Program-made: the position numbers and the translations under genes | In this document: positions 53,905 through 63,003 of the stretch, piece after piece | Numbering within the stretch: position 1 is the stretch's first letter | Layout of the letters: each line of letters starts with the position of its first letter | Notes under the pieces: model-generated | What the model saw: only the letters and a program-made list of their open reading frames with translations | Databases searched by the model: none | Told to the model about the DNA's origin: nothing | Assembly (NCBI RefSeq): GCF_026151345.1 | Contig: NZ_JAMQPR010000001.1 | Location: 597,231 to 661,230 of the forward strand | Reading direction: 5' to 3' | DNA length: 64,000 nt | Source of the DNA: Leptospira paudalimensis | GTDB lineage: Bacteria; Spirochaetota; Leptospiria; Leptospirales; Leptospiraceae

Positions 53905-54540
53905 TTAATTTAGGGAGAATTCGCTGATTTGGCGCCAAAAACGGGCGAAAATTTTCGCTTCTTCCTCTTCCAACTGGGCAAGCCTTTCGGAAGCATCTGG
54001 GTCCAAACGGAACATTTCTGCGCTCATCTCGGACAAATGGCCTTCCTCTTCTAGGATGAGGTTGGTTAGGCGGATAGGAGAACCGGACTCGTTCAAAATT
54101 TCGTCATACGCGGTGTAGATGACCATGGCACGTTTTTCAATCACGGTTGTGGTGTACAAGTAAGCAAGGTAAGTGAAGGTTTTTTCCTCTGGGAAAACTT
54201 TCCTTAAGTTCCTGCGTACCAGGGTGTCTAGTTTTGCGAAATAAATTCTTGCAGCAGTCCCTCGAACCAGTGAGGAGTTTTGGTACCCAGAGCGGAACTC
54301 AGGTTGGATCGTCCTTGCGGCTTTTTTGAAAAAGAGGGCATGCCTTGCTTCTTCTGTGGCATGGCGTAGAATCATTTCGGAGGTATCTTCGCTTGATTGT
54401 GTGAGAAGGATTTTTCGGGATCCGATGTGTTCGAGGAGGGAGAGTGTGTTCAGCCAAAGAGCATGGTTTGTCTCATTTGTGATGATGGCTTGTAAAACTT
54501 TTGGGATCGAATCGTTTTTTGTCTCTGTCACTTGGCCCAT
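53905..54540 (-). CDS. Ferritin-like diiron protein
   Basis: The 211-residue helical protein has four helices with the ligand pattern of ferritin-like proteins. Glu lies in TNETNHALWL, ExxH in HATEEARHALFF, Glu in TTTVIEKRAMVIY, and ExxH in LILEEEGHLSEM. A two-metal centre is therefore likely; the reaction (oxidase, oxygenase, storage) cannot be told. It is the last gene of a run with an HATPase-type gene (31-base gap) and an acyltransferase gene. Confidence 0.65.
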   Translation of the reverse strand: MGQVTETKNDSIPKVLQAIITNETNHALWLNTLSLLEHIGSRKILLTQSSEDTSEMILRHATEEARHALFFKKAARTIQPEFRSGYQNSSLVRGTAARIYFAKLDTLVRRNLRKVFPEEKTFTYLAYLYTTTVIEKRAMVIYTAYDEILNESGSPIRLTNLILEEEGHLSEMSAEMFRLDPDASERLAQLEEEEAKIFARFWRQISEFSLN

Positions 54541-54571
54541 ACATCCAAGTTGGAAAACCAGGGATTCTCTG

Positions 54572-55219
54572 CTAGCCTTTCTTTAACGGAATACTGAGTT
54601 GGGCAATGGTTTCACCGTCTTCATGGTAGATGCGAAACTGGTCTGTGGGAAGGCCTTCCCCTTTGAGGAGGATGATACAAAGAGCGATCCCAATCCCTTC
54701 CCCTTCGGAATTATCACCCCTTTCGATGTAGTATTCCATGATGTCGTTGTAATTTTGTGCATGCAGAAGGGAGTTTCTGATTTTTTGCATTTCCCCACGC
54801 ACTAACATTGAATTGTTGCGGATATCAAATTTGATTTGGGTTTCATTGTGTTCGATTTTGACATGGACATACAAATTTTTTTCACGAGCAAGAGGCTCAA
54901 AACTATTTCCCCTACCTGAAAGGATGAGGCTTTTGTACATCCGAACACCTAATTCGTAGTCGGCGGGAGATTGGATGTCGAGTAGGTTTTCTTGGAAAAA
55001 TAATCGTTTGAAATTGGCTTTGAATCCATTCAGGATCAAATCTTTGACAATGGTAAAAAGAATCGCAGATAGGTTTTCAATTTTGTATTTATTTGTTAAG
55101 GAATCGAGTAATTGCACTAAATTTTCATCTAAATTTTTGGAAGCACCATAGGCGGAAAATTCCAAGGGACCAGGTGATTTTAACCAGTCCTCAATTTGAG
55201 ATGACGACATTTGTTCCAT
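54572..55219 (-). CDS. HATPase-like protein
   Basis: The 215-residue protein has GHKL ATPase traits: an N-box-like IVKDLILNGFKANFKR, VKIEHNETQIKFDIRNNS, and a glycine-rich GEGIGIALCIILLKGEGL. No phosphoacceptor or sensor domain is present, so it may be an anti-sigma-like kinase or a degenerate sensor. Its start ATG overlaps the stop of the upstream acyltransferase gene (shared base 55219). Confidence 0.65.
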   Translation of the reverse strand: MEQMSSSQIEDWLKSPGPLEFSAYGASKNLDENLVQLLDSLTNKYKIENLSAILFTIVKDLILNGFKANFKRLFFQENLLDIQSPADYELGVRMYKSLILSGRGNSFEPLAREKNLYVHVKIEHNETQIKFDIRNNSMLVRGEMQKIRNSLLHAQNYNDIMEYYIERGDNSEGEGIGIALCIILLKGEGLPTDQFRIYHEDGETIAQLSIPLKKG

Positions 55220-56475
55220 TAAAAAATATACTGGCTCGGGAATAGTGGATTTGATTTGGACTTTTCATCTACTAACATAGATTGTAACTCATCTCTTAGA
55301 CGTTCGGTAATGTTGTCTATTGTTTTCTTTTTGTCCTCCTTATAAGAACCAAGATAGTCATTGATCTTAAATGGTTTTCCTAACCTAACGATTGCTTTGT
55401 GGGGCCTGGATTTTGTTTCACCCAAAATTTCGTTTTCGTAACGGTACAAAAATTCATACAGGCGTTCTGGGCTCGGTAATTCTTTGATATAAGCAGTTTG
55501 GATGGAGATAAAATCGTAAGCTTTTGTGGCGGCATTCCTTGCCCACCTTGCCATTTCCAAACTAGGGAGTTCTCCATTGGGATCAGGCATACCAACTGAA
55601 ACCATTTCGAGAACACTGAGTATCTTTCTCAGTTTTTCGATTGCATTGGCATCTCCGTCCCATTTTGGGATGTTCGCTTTTCTTGCGATATTATCTAACA
55701 TGGCATGTCGCATCCGACCCAATCGGTAATCAAAATCATCTGCTTTACTTTCGTCAACGGGCACACCATATTCTTTTTCTTCCCGTTCCATCATTCGTTT
55801 TCCCACTGATAAAAATCGGTGCACGATGTCCTTTCCCATTTTGGAAATTCCGAGCCTCTCTTCCATTCTGGTCAAACTTTGGTCGATGTCTCGTTGCATG
55901 GATTGGATGGAACTCGTCATCCTATATTTGATGAAAGTAGGGAGTACCCAGATAGTTGCATTTGGATCTTGTTTGAGTGCGTCTTCCAGTCCCCAAATTC
56001 CCAGTTGGGCCACTCCTGGTTGGAAGGGCAGAAGGGTATCATTCATTCCACTTGTGGGTTCCCCTTCTGGAAACAGAGCTAGTTTTCCAGAGTTGTTTGC
56101 AAGGATGGATCTTGAGGCTTTTAAGGATTCGCGGTCAGGTGCACCAGCTAACACGGAGTATGCTCCAATTGACTGGATAAAATCACCAACAAACCCATAC
56201 CCCCATTCAAATACCTCCCTTGCTGCCATGTAATGAAAACGAGATCCCATAATGTTTGCAACATGGAAGGCAACACCCGGTTCTTTGGTTGTAGGATGGT
56301 TGGAAATGTACACCAGGCGTTCTTTTTGTAAGGATTTTAAAGTTTTTATGTCATTTTCAGAGATTTCAATCGAATCGATATTGTGAACCAATTTGTTGAG
56401 AAGAGGTAGTGTCAGATCGGTAAACCAAAGAGCAGGGAGATTGAACTTTGCAGGAATGAAGGATTTGATTGACAT
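55219..56475 (-). CDS. PlsC-like acyltransferase with HX4E motif
   Basis: The 418-residue protein has the acyltransferase block I as YISNHPTTKEPGV, giving His-x4-Glu where most family members have His-x4-Asp. Block III is LALFPEGEPTSG and block IV lies in TIWVLPTFIKYR. It has no clear membrane helix. It should acylate glycerol-phosphate or related lipids. The C-terminal half is longer than in PlsC (about 240). The Glu variant may change chemistry or be tolerated. Confidence 0.75.
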   Translation of the reverse strand: MSIKSFIPAKFNLPALWFTDLTLPLLNKLVHNIDSIEISENDIKTLKSLQKERLVYISNHPTTKEPGVAFHVANIMGSRFHYMAAREVFEWGYGFVGDFIQSIGAYSVLAGAPDRESLKASRSILANNSGKLALFPEGEPTSGMNDTLLPFQPGVAQLGIWGLEDALKQDPNATIWVLPTFIKYRMTSSIQSMQRDIDQSLTRMEERLGISKMGKDIVHRFLSVGKRMMEREEKEYGVPVDESKADDFDYRLGRMRHAMLDNIARKANIPKWDGDANAIEKLRKILSVLEMVSVGMPDPNGELPSLEMARWARNAATKAYDFISIQTAYIKELPSPERLYEFLYRYENEILGETKSRPHKAIVRLGKPFKINDYLGSYKEDKKKTIDNITERLRDELQSMLVDEKSKSNPLFPSQYIF

Positions 56476-56522
56476 AGGACGAATGCTGACAGCTTAATCA
56501 AAGGAAGCAAGTACGATTTAAC

Positions 56523-57284
56523 ATGGCACTTATAGAAGAACTCAACCAACAAGGCAATTTTCTCTTCCGATGGCGCTCCTACATTCCTGGAGTCATTTTG
56601 TTCCTTTCCTTACTGTATCTACCGTATGTTCCTTATTTCCAAGGGAACTATATGTCCAATTTGTATTGGTTAACAGCTGCATTTGTAGTTAGTTTAGCAG
56701 GTCTTTTTGTAAGATGTTTTACCATTGGTTACACTCCCAAAAATACATCCGGGCGAAATACAAAACAACAAGTAGCAGATGTCGTCAACCAATCAGGGAT
56801 TTACTCTCTTGTGAGACATCCCCTTTATGTGGGAAACTTTTTACTGTATTTGGGACCTGTCCTCATCTTACGGGACTTTGCTTTTGCATTAGTTTACATC
56901 ATGTTCTTTTACTTATATTATGAAAGGATTATCTTCGCTGAAGAATATTTCCTTCGTGGTAAATTCAAAGATGCTTATTTGAAATGGGCAGACAAAACAC
57001 CAGCATTTATCCCTCGTTTGTCGGGTTATGTAAAACCGAATTTGGATTTTTCTTTTCGTAACATTTGGAAACGAGAATACCCAAGTTTGTTCGGAATCAT
57101 CGTTGTGTTTACGGTGTTTGATTTAATCCAAATTTATTTCCAAGAACCAAATTTACGAGCAGTTGACATTGTTGGGATCTGGAAACCATTTCATACTTGG
57201 TTTTTTGGTTTTGGACTTGTGTTTTATGTTGTCACACGTCTGATCGTAAAGACCACCAAACTTTTAGAAGTCGATGGACGCTAA
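56523..57284 (+). CDS. ICMT/PEMT-type membrane methyltransferase-like protein
   Basis: The 253-residue protein has about five membrane helices. It carries the family signature GIYSLVRHPLYVGNFLLYLG and, after the next helices, YERIIFAEEYFLRGKFKDAYLKW. These match isoprenylcysteine carboxyl methyltransferase-like proteins that methylate lipids or prenyl groups with SAM. The substrate is unknown. It lies six bases before a small helical gene. Confidence 0.75.
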   Translation: MALIEELNQQGNFLFRWRSYIPGVILFLSLLYLPYVPYFQGNYMSNLYWLTAAFVVSLAGLFVRCFTIGYTPKNTSGRNTKQQVADVVNQSGIYSLVRHPLYVGNFLLYLGPVLILRDFAFALVYIMFFYLYYERIIFAEEYFLRGKFKDAYLKWADKTPAFIPRLSGYVKPNLDFSFRNIWKREYPSLFGIIVVFTVFDLIQIYFQEPNLRAVDIVGIWKPFHTWFFGFGLVFYVVTRLIVKTTKLLEVDGR

Positions 57285-57290
57285 ATTTCG

Positions 57291-57545
57291 ATGAGTCGTT
57301 TGTCCAATGGATGGAAAGTTCCTGAGTCTTTAGAAGACAAAAAGGAACTTTTGGAATCCTACCAAAAGACGGTAGAAAGTATGGAAAGTGAAAATCCACT
57401 GACCATCTTTCGGGAACATATGGACAACGGCTTACTTTTCAAAGCTGGGTTACAAGATGCGATGAACCAACTCACCACTTTTGCGAACCTCTACATGAGT
57501 ATCATCGAGCTAAAAGATGAAATCAAAAAACAAACCAATGTTTAA
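57291..57545 (+). CDS. Small helical protein of unknown function
   Basis: The 84-residue charged helical protein (LEDKKELLESYQKTVESMESENP, AMNQLTTFANLYMSIIELKDE) has no signal or motif. It lies between the methyltransferase-like and oxygenase-like genes with short gaps (6 and 29 bases), so it is probably part of the same transcript. Confidence 0.6.
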   Translation: MSRLSNGWKVPESLEDKKELLESYQKTVESMESENPLTIFREHMDNGLLFKAGLQDAMNQLTTFANLYMSIIELKDEIKKQTNV

Positions 57546-57574
57546 TGGTGATAAAACAGTCACAAAATTAAGGA

Positions 57575-58429
57575 ATGGACATTTTATCCCTTTATCAAGG
57601 TAAAACCTACAAAGGTTCTCTTTCTAACGAATCAAAATCGTTTTTAAACCCAATCCACAACTATATCAAAGAAGAATTTTCGAAAGGAATTCCAACGATT
57701 GAAAGCTCCGCAATTGCGTATCCTGAATTACAAACTTCAATGGCAAACATCCGTTCTAGGATTTACGAGAATGTTTCCATCAAAGGATTTTTGTTCCCCA
57801 TTTTAGAAGAATGGAATGTAGATACAAATGATGTGTATGTAGATTTATTTCGACTCCGTTGTGTTCCCAATGGATTTCATACGCTAGAATGCGCAAAATC
57901 TGTTCAGTACATCCACCGTGACCCTTGGTATGCCAATCCACAAAACCAAATTAACCTTTGGCTTCCGATCACAAATGTTGAGTTAGGTTCTGGATTTTCA
58001 TTGTATCCATCCTATTTTGAAAAGCCCATTTCAAATAATTCTTCTTTGTTTGAATACGAACACTGGAAAGAAACAGGTGGATTCCAAACGAATACAACCC
58101 ACCCGCGAATTGGCGAAAAAATATTCCCACAACCATTAGTGGAAGTAAATGATCCAAATCCACTTTCGGTGTATGGTGATTTTGGAGATTATTTTATCTT
58201 CGCATCACACCACTTACACGGAACAAATGATAATACACAAGGGTACTCTCGATTTACTTTGGAAGTAAGGTTCGTCATTGGTGAACATACCGAACAACAC
58301 TTAGGTCCGAAAAATATCGATAATGAATCCCAAGGTACTACACTTTTTGACATGAAACATCTATTGACTGGCGAAATTTTACCAAGTGAAGTCATTCAAT
58401 CTTACGTAAATGAATCTGCTCTTTTGTGA
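57575..58429 (+). CDS. 2OG-Fe(II) oxygenase-like (PhyH-type) protein
   Basis: The 284-residue protein shows a double-stranded beta-helix iron site. HxD lies in VQYIHRDPWYANPQNQINLWLP, the second His in FASHHLHGTNDNTQGYSRF, and the 2-oxoglutarate Arg in the same segment (YSRFTLEVRF). The layout matches phytanoyl-CoA-dioxygenase-like enzymes. Its substrate is unknown. The last 38 bases overlap the end of the convergent NadR-like gene. Confidence 0.7.
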   Translation: MDILSLYQGKTYKGSLSNESKSFLNPIHNYIKEEFSKGIPTIESSAIAYPELQTSMANIRSRIYENVSIKGFLFPILEEWNVDTNDVYVDLFRLRCVPNGFHTLECAKSVQYIHRDPWYANPQNQINLWLPITNVELGSGFSLYPSYFEKPISNNSSLFEYEHWKETGGFQTNTTHPRIGEKIFPQPLVEVNDPNPLSVYGDFGDYFIFASHHLHGTNDNTQGYSRFTLEVRFVIGEHTEQHLGPKNIDNESQGTTLFDMKHLLTGEILPSEVIQSYVNESALL

Positions 58430-59420
58430 ATGATAAAGGATTGATTGGTTGGTCTTTGATTTGGTTCACAAACTCGATCGCAAGTTTTTCTCTTTCTAAA
58501 AAATTCCCTTTCACCAAAAAATAATCTCGTTTTGCCTCTTCCATCGCTATTAAAAATCGAGTTTTCATCTCCTCTCTTTCTTCACCTAAGTCCCGTAATT
58601 TGTCCTTTTCCCAAGGGATGTCGATGTCTAAAAATAAAGAGGCATCATAACGTAAACCAAGCGCTCGTTCGGTGAGCCAAGGGATTTCTGACTTGTAATA
58701 CCGTTCCAAATAAACTTTTGTCGTAAGTAAATCCGTATCTAAAAATAAAAGCCCGTTGGAAGTTTTGGTTGTTTCGACCTCTGATAATAAGTGTCCTTTT
58801 GCGATTGGTAAAAAATCAGATTCTTCCATTGGACTTGGTTTTTTTTCTAAGTATTCTCTGGCAAATTCAGGGATCCAATTGGTTTGGAACAATTCAGCTA
58901 GTTTTTTCGCTAGTGTTGTTTTCCCCACCGATTCACTCCCCGTAAGTACAATTTTTTTTACAAAATAAGGTCGAATCGGTTCAGGAATGTATTCCCAATA
59001 CTTCAGTGGGAATTCACGGATTTTTGTAGCAGAGATTGGAATTTGGTTTCTTCCAATATCAACAGGTATGTGTTTGCATCCTAAAACAGATGCTAGTGGG
59101 TCTCCATAGGTTTCAGATGTAAAGAGAGAATGAATGGGGTATGGCGAATGGGACTCAATGGTTTGTTTCCATATCTGCCAAAAATGGGGATGGTCTTCGG
59201 GGAATTGTGGGTTTTCATCTTTTACCCATATGATGTTTATGTTTTGAATTGGCAGGAGTTCTTTCATCCATTCAAATCGAAGTGCACCAGGAATGATTTC
59301 CTGATTTAAGGAACAAACAAGAACAGTCAAAACGTCGCATTGTTTTTTTGCTTCCCGTATCAAATGCAAATGTCCTTTGTGAGGTGGGTAAAACTTGCCT
59401 AAGATGAGTCCATGTTTCAT
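58392..59420 (-). CDS. nadR: NadR-like NMN adenylyltransferase / nicotinamide riboside kinase
   Basis: The 342-residue protein joins two domains. The N-terminal nucleotidyltransferase has GLILGKFYPPHKGHLHLI (HxGH motif) and PISATKIREFPLKYW. The C-terminal kinase has the P-loop LTGSESVGKTTLAKKL and IPEFAREYLEKKP. The DNA-binding domain of enterobacterial NadR is absent. It makes NAD from nicotinamide riboside. It overlaps the AMP-ligase gene by four bases (ATGA). Confidence 0.85.
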   Translation of the reverse strand: MKHGLILGKFYPPHKGHLHLIREAKKQCDVLTVLVCSLNQEIIPGALRFEWMKELLPIQNINIIWVKDENPQFPEDHPHFWQIWKQTIESHSPYPIHSLFTSETYGDPLASVLGCKHIPVDIGRNQIPISATKIREFPLKYWEYIPEPIRPYFVKKIVLTGSESVGKTTLAKKLAELFQTNWIPEFAREYLEKKPSPMEESDFLPIAKGHLLSEVETTKTSNGLLFLDTDLLTTKVYLERYYKSEIPWLTERALGLRYDASLFLDIDIPWEKDKLRDLGEEREEMKTRFLIAMEEAKRDYFLVKGNFLEREKLAIEFVNQIKDQPINPLSFTKEQIHLRKIE

Positions 59421-60838
59421 GATTTTGATTCCCTTTGGGAAAGATAGGAATTGATAAAAACAATTTGTTTTTTTCCATCTAACGGAAAATTGGTGCTTAT
59501 ATTCACTTGAGATCCTTCTCCAAAAAGGGATTCAAGTTCTGCTTTAATTTTCGTTTTTTCTTTTTCCAAGTTGGATTCACTTATTCCTATCACCTCAGAA
59601 AGTGATAACCTACATTCCCATCTTACGTCCGTTATTTGTTCCACTTGGAATTGGTAAATGATGGGATTTTTTCTGAGAATCCTTGCCACATCAATTGGAT
59701 TGATCGTTTCCCCGTTTGGTTTCTGAAAGTACACTGGTTTTCTGCCAGATAACAGGCGTAAGCGAGGAAAATGGTCCCCACATTCGCAAGTTCCATACTG
59801 GATTTCTCCTTGGTCACCAGTTCTATACCTAAGGAGAGGCAAGTAAGGATTCCTTCCACCTGTGAGGACAATCTCACCCACATTGCCAGTGGGGAGTGGT
59901 GTGAATGTTTGATTGGAGATCACCTCTAGATACAAATCATGTGGCAAAAGGTGCATCCATTCTGGATCTTTGGGACAGGAATAAGCGATGGGACCAGTTT
60001 CATTAAGCGAATAAAAATTGATAACGGGGCATTGGAAGTATTCAGATAGATTATTTCGTAAAGCAGGTGTTAACTCTAATGCGGTGGAGTGAATCGCTTC
60101 TGGTTTGTATTTGATACCCATTTTCATTGCCGATTCAAATGCATAAGGGTCTCCCGTTAAAATTTGTGGGGAAAATTCTAGAAGAAAGTTTTGTAAATCG
60201 GTAGTTTTGTTCCAAGAATTAGGATGGATATTGATTTTTGCAAATTTTGCTCCTCCCGCCAAACTATGGCAGGTGGCATATACAATTGTATTCACTTGGT
60301 AACAAAGTTGAATGGCAAAGGTGGACTTTGGAGAATGGATGGGAGTTACTCCAAATTTTCTTACACTATATTCAATAAGAGGCACATAACATCCAATCGC
60401 CTTGGGGTGGTTTGGTGCAAGGATGGGTTTTCCTGTTGTTCCAGAAGTGGGATTGATCACCATATCCTGTAGGTCGGCATCTATTGGGATAATGTCTACG
60501 ATGTTTGTTTGTAAGTCGTCACGGTTTGTAAAGGGGATGGACTCAAAGTTTTGTTTCCAATGGATCCCTTCCAATTGTTTTCTAAAAAATATAGATGATT
60601 TGAAGTAAGTTTCGATAAAGGAGAGGATCGATTCTTTTGTCTGATACAGAGAATGTTCTTTTGCAGAGATTAGGTCATTCTGAAAGGATTTTACAAATTG
60701 AAATTCCTCTTCGCCAATTCGGTCCCCAATATTTGCATTCCACTTAGGTGAAAAACGTGATTCGAACATTTTTTGTAATTCGAGATCCCATTCCTCTCGT
60801 AAAAGTGGTGTTCTTTTTGAATCCAAAACTTTATTCAC
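59417..60838 (-). CDS. AMP-forming ligase (phenylacetate-CoA-ligase-like)
   Basis: The 473-residue protein has the adenylate-forming motifs NPTSGTTGKPILAPNHP and YSLNETGPIAYSCP, and LLRYRTGDQGEI with a Cys-containing loop (CECGDHFPRLRLLSGR). These match the PaaK-type group that activates carboxylates to acyl-AMP or CoA esters. The CxCG loop may bind zinc. The substrate is unknown. It overlaps both neighbours by 4-8 bases. Confidence 0.8.
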   Translation of the reverse strand: MNKVLDSKRTPLLREEWDLELQKMFESRFSPKWNANIGDRIGEEEFQFVKSFQNDLISAKEHSLYQTKESILSFIETYFKSSIFFRKQLEGIHWKQNFESIPFTNRDDLQTNIVDIIPIDADLQDMVINPTSGTTGKPILAPNHPKAIGCYVPLIEYSVRKFGVTPIHSPKSTFAIQLCYQVNTIVYATCHSLAGGAKFAKINIHPNSWNKTTDLQNFLLEFSPQILTGDPYAFESAMKMGIKYKPEAIHSTALELTPALRNNLSEYFQCPVINFYSLNETGPIAYSCPKDPEWMHLLPHDLYLEVISNQTFTPLPTGNVGEIVLTGGRNPYLPLLRYRTGDQGEIQYGTCECGDHFPRLRLLSGRKPVYFQKPNGETINPIDVARILRKNPIIYQFQVEQITDVRWECRLSLSEVIGISESNLEKEKTKIKAELESLFGEGSQVNISTNFPLDGKKQIVFINSYLSQRESKS

Positions 60839-61382
60839 GGTTGTACTTAGAGGCTGCTTCTTCCTCTTCTTTTTGTCTGAGTTGCCTTAAAATTTCTTTG
60901 GCTCTTTCTTGGGCTTTTTTCGTTTCCTCCAAAATTCGAACTCTCTCTCTGGAATCAATGGAACGATACCGATCCGTAAAGTATTCCTTTGTTTCATTTG
61001 CGGGGAGGATATGAATTACATCAAAGAAACTTCTGATCAGTTCTTCCGCTCGTTCAGCATCGGTTGTCCAAGTATGATAGTCTGGAACCAGTTCACATAA
61101 TTTAGGTAAGGTGTTTGTAAGGTATTCGTAAAAAGATTGTAAGGTAAATTCAGGGATTTGTGATTCTTTATCATACAATACATTCGCCAATATGATGTGA
61201 ATTGCCTTTAGATTGAGGTTGGTTATGGTATCAAATGATTTTGGGAACGGGAACAACTTACCTTGGTTCGTACGAGAGAAAAACACATCAAACCATAAAG
61301 CATCCAATGACACTGAAGATAAGTCTACTAAGTGGAAAGGTGTATTGAGAATTTGTTTAATGTAATGTCTGATTTCTAACAT
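60831..61382 (-). CDS. Helical protein of unknown function in the VWA operon
   Basis: The 183-residue protein has no signal peptide. The body is helical (LKAIHIILANVLYDKESQIPEF, SFFDVIHILPANETKEYFTDRYR) and the tail is a highly charged helix (EETKKAQERAKEILRQLRQKEEEE). It overlaps both neighbours (26 bases upstream and 8 downstream), so its translation is coupled to the metallopeptidase-VWA protein. Confidence 0.6.
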   Translation of the reverse strand: MLEIRHYIKQILNTPFHLVDLSSVSLDALWFDVFFSRTNQGKLFPFPKSFDTITNLNLKAIHIILANVLYDKESQIPEFTLQSFYEYLTNTLPKLCELVPDYHTWTTDAERAEELIRSFFDVIHILPANETKEYFTDRYRSIDSRERVRILEETKKAQERAKEILRQLRQKEEEEAASKYNRE

Positions 61383-63003
61383 AATTTTTTTCTACGAAAT
61401 CTTTGCTAAACTGAAGTAAATCTGTCCAATTTTGAATGGGATAAATGTCCCATCCACAATGTTCCAATTCTTTTACCACAGGATTATGGTTTGGTTGGTA
61501 AAGTTGTAAAACCATAGAACCTCCACCTTGCGCTTGTTCGAGTGCCTTCTTAACTATTGTCCTCGGATCCCTTGGGTAGTTTTGCGTGAACATCGTATCA
61601 ATTCCATCATCGGAGATCACAAGGATATGCCTTTTCCGTTTAGGAGGTTCTTTGTATTCTTCTTCCAATAATTCTAGTGGAAAACAAGTTCCCCCTCCAA
61701 AATAACCTGTCAGTACTTTTAAAATTTCCTTTTCATTCTGAATGAATCCATCGGTGGTTAAAAATTCCCTTTCCCCTGACCATAAGGTAACTCTTACAGA
61801 ACTACCTGTTTTCAGAGCAGACAGTGCGATAATAGCACCAGCCAATGTTAAGTAAGATAAATCTTGCTGCGGATTGGGCATTGATCCAGAACAGTCAACA
61901 AACAAGTCTAAGTCGATTGGGTTCACCTTGATTTCATTCGATGAGGTCTCACCATAAACATCTTCCACTGTTGTGTAACCAGGAATGATCACAGGACTTT
62001 TGATCGTAGATTCCAACCAATTGATTTTTTCAATTGGAGATCCAGGATCCCATAAATCATTTCCTTCTAGGATTTCTTCTTTTGCTCCAGGAGTTCTCCG
62101 TTCGGGAAATGGAACAAGGTATGGTAGTGCTTTATCTTTATAATATCGATATGTGATTTCCGAAATATCAGCTTCAATACCCATACTTTTACAAATGGTT
62201 GAATAATCAGAAGGAGAAAGTGAATTTTTGGAACCAGTGACTCCTTCTAATGGAAATAGTTCGGAAGAAATTTCTACATCTGATAAACCAGAAGGTGGAC
62301 TCATCCCTTTCCCTGCATCAAGTGTGTCTAATAACGATTTTAACTGATTTGATTCAGATTCTTTTTCCCCTTCAAAAAAATAAGGGAAACAAATACTAGC
62401 AAAATCGAACATACCTTTTGACCAATCATTGGGGAAATTTCGAATCATACGAGAGACTAAAGCAGCGTCCGATTGGATTTGGTCACTTAACGTGCCTTCG
62501 GTGAGAGTTCCAGTGGGAAGTGCCCACAATAACTCATAAGTACGCATATAAAAATTCCAAAATGGATCCTTCTGTTTTCCTAACTTTAGGTATACTTCTT
62601 CCATTCTTAAATGATTTTGTCGTTTGAGATGGTCGTTGATAAACAAATCTTCGTAAATATTCACGATCATCGGAGTTAGGTGATTTAGCCTTGGCATGGC
62701 AACGTTCGATATATAAACAAGTTTTGCTTGGTCGGCCAAATCACCTGGGCAATACACATGGTGTCCGATTTCATGTCCTAAAATTTCCAATGCAAAATCT
62801 TCGAGATGATAGTTTTGGATTTGGTTCACAGAAAGTAAGACTCTATGGTCTTTTAAGCGAATGGCAGCAAAGGATGTAGTGAGTCCTTCTGTTTTTTCCT
62901 CTTCTTCTGAAAATAAAAATTTTGCAGGTGATAGTTTTACATAATCACTCCAAAGTTTGAGAGCTTCTTCCCATTTTGATTCCCAAACCTTGACAAAATC
63001 CAC
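61357..63003 (-). CDS. Metallopeptidase-like and VWA-domain protein
   Basis: The 548-residue protein starts at GTG immediately after the previous stop. The N-terminal part has a zinc-type EILGHEIGHHVYCPGD (HExxH) at about 90-105. The C-terminal part is a VWA domain with MIDAS DLFVDCSGSMPNPQ (DxSxS) and ILVISDDGIDTMF. The combination recalls VWA proteins that work with MoxR ATPases. It has no signal peptide. Whether the HEIGH site is catalytic is unknown. Confidence 0.75.
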   Translation of the reverse strand: MDFVKVWESKWEEALKLWSDYVKLSPAKFLFSEEEEKTEGLTTSFAAIRLKDHRVLLSVNQIQNYHLEDFALEILGHEIGHHVYCPGDLADQAKLVYISNVAMPRLNHLTPMIVNIYEDLFINDHLKRQNHLRMEEVYLKLGKQKDPFWNFYMRTYELLWALPTGTLTEGTLSDQIQSDAALVSRMIRNFPNDWSKGMFDFASICFPYFFEGEKESESNQLKSLLDTLDAGKGMSPPSGLSDVEISSELFPLEGVTGSKNSLSPSDYSTICKSMGIEADISEITYRYYKDKALPYLVPFPERRTPGAKEEILEGNDLWDPGSPIEKINWLESTIKSPVIIPGYTTVEDVYGETSSNEIKVNPIDLDLFVDCSGSMPNPQQDLSYLTLAGAIIALSALKTGSSVRVTLWSGEREFLTTDGFIQNEKEILKVLTGYFGGGTCFPLELLEEEYKEPPKRKRHILVISDDGIDTMFTQNYPRDPRTIVKKALEQAQGGGSMVLQLYQPNHNPVVKELEHCGWDIYPIQNWTDLLQFSKDFVEKNYVRNQTLH

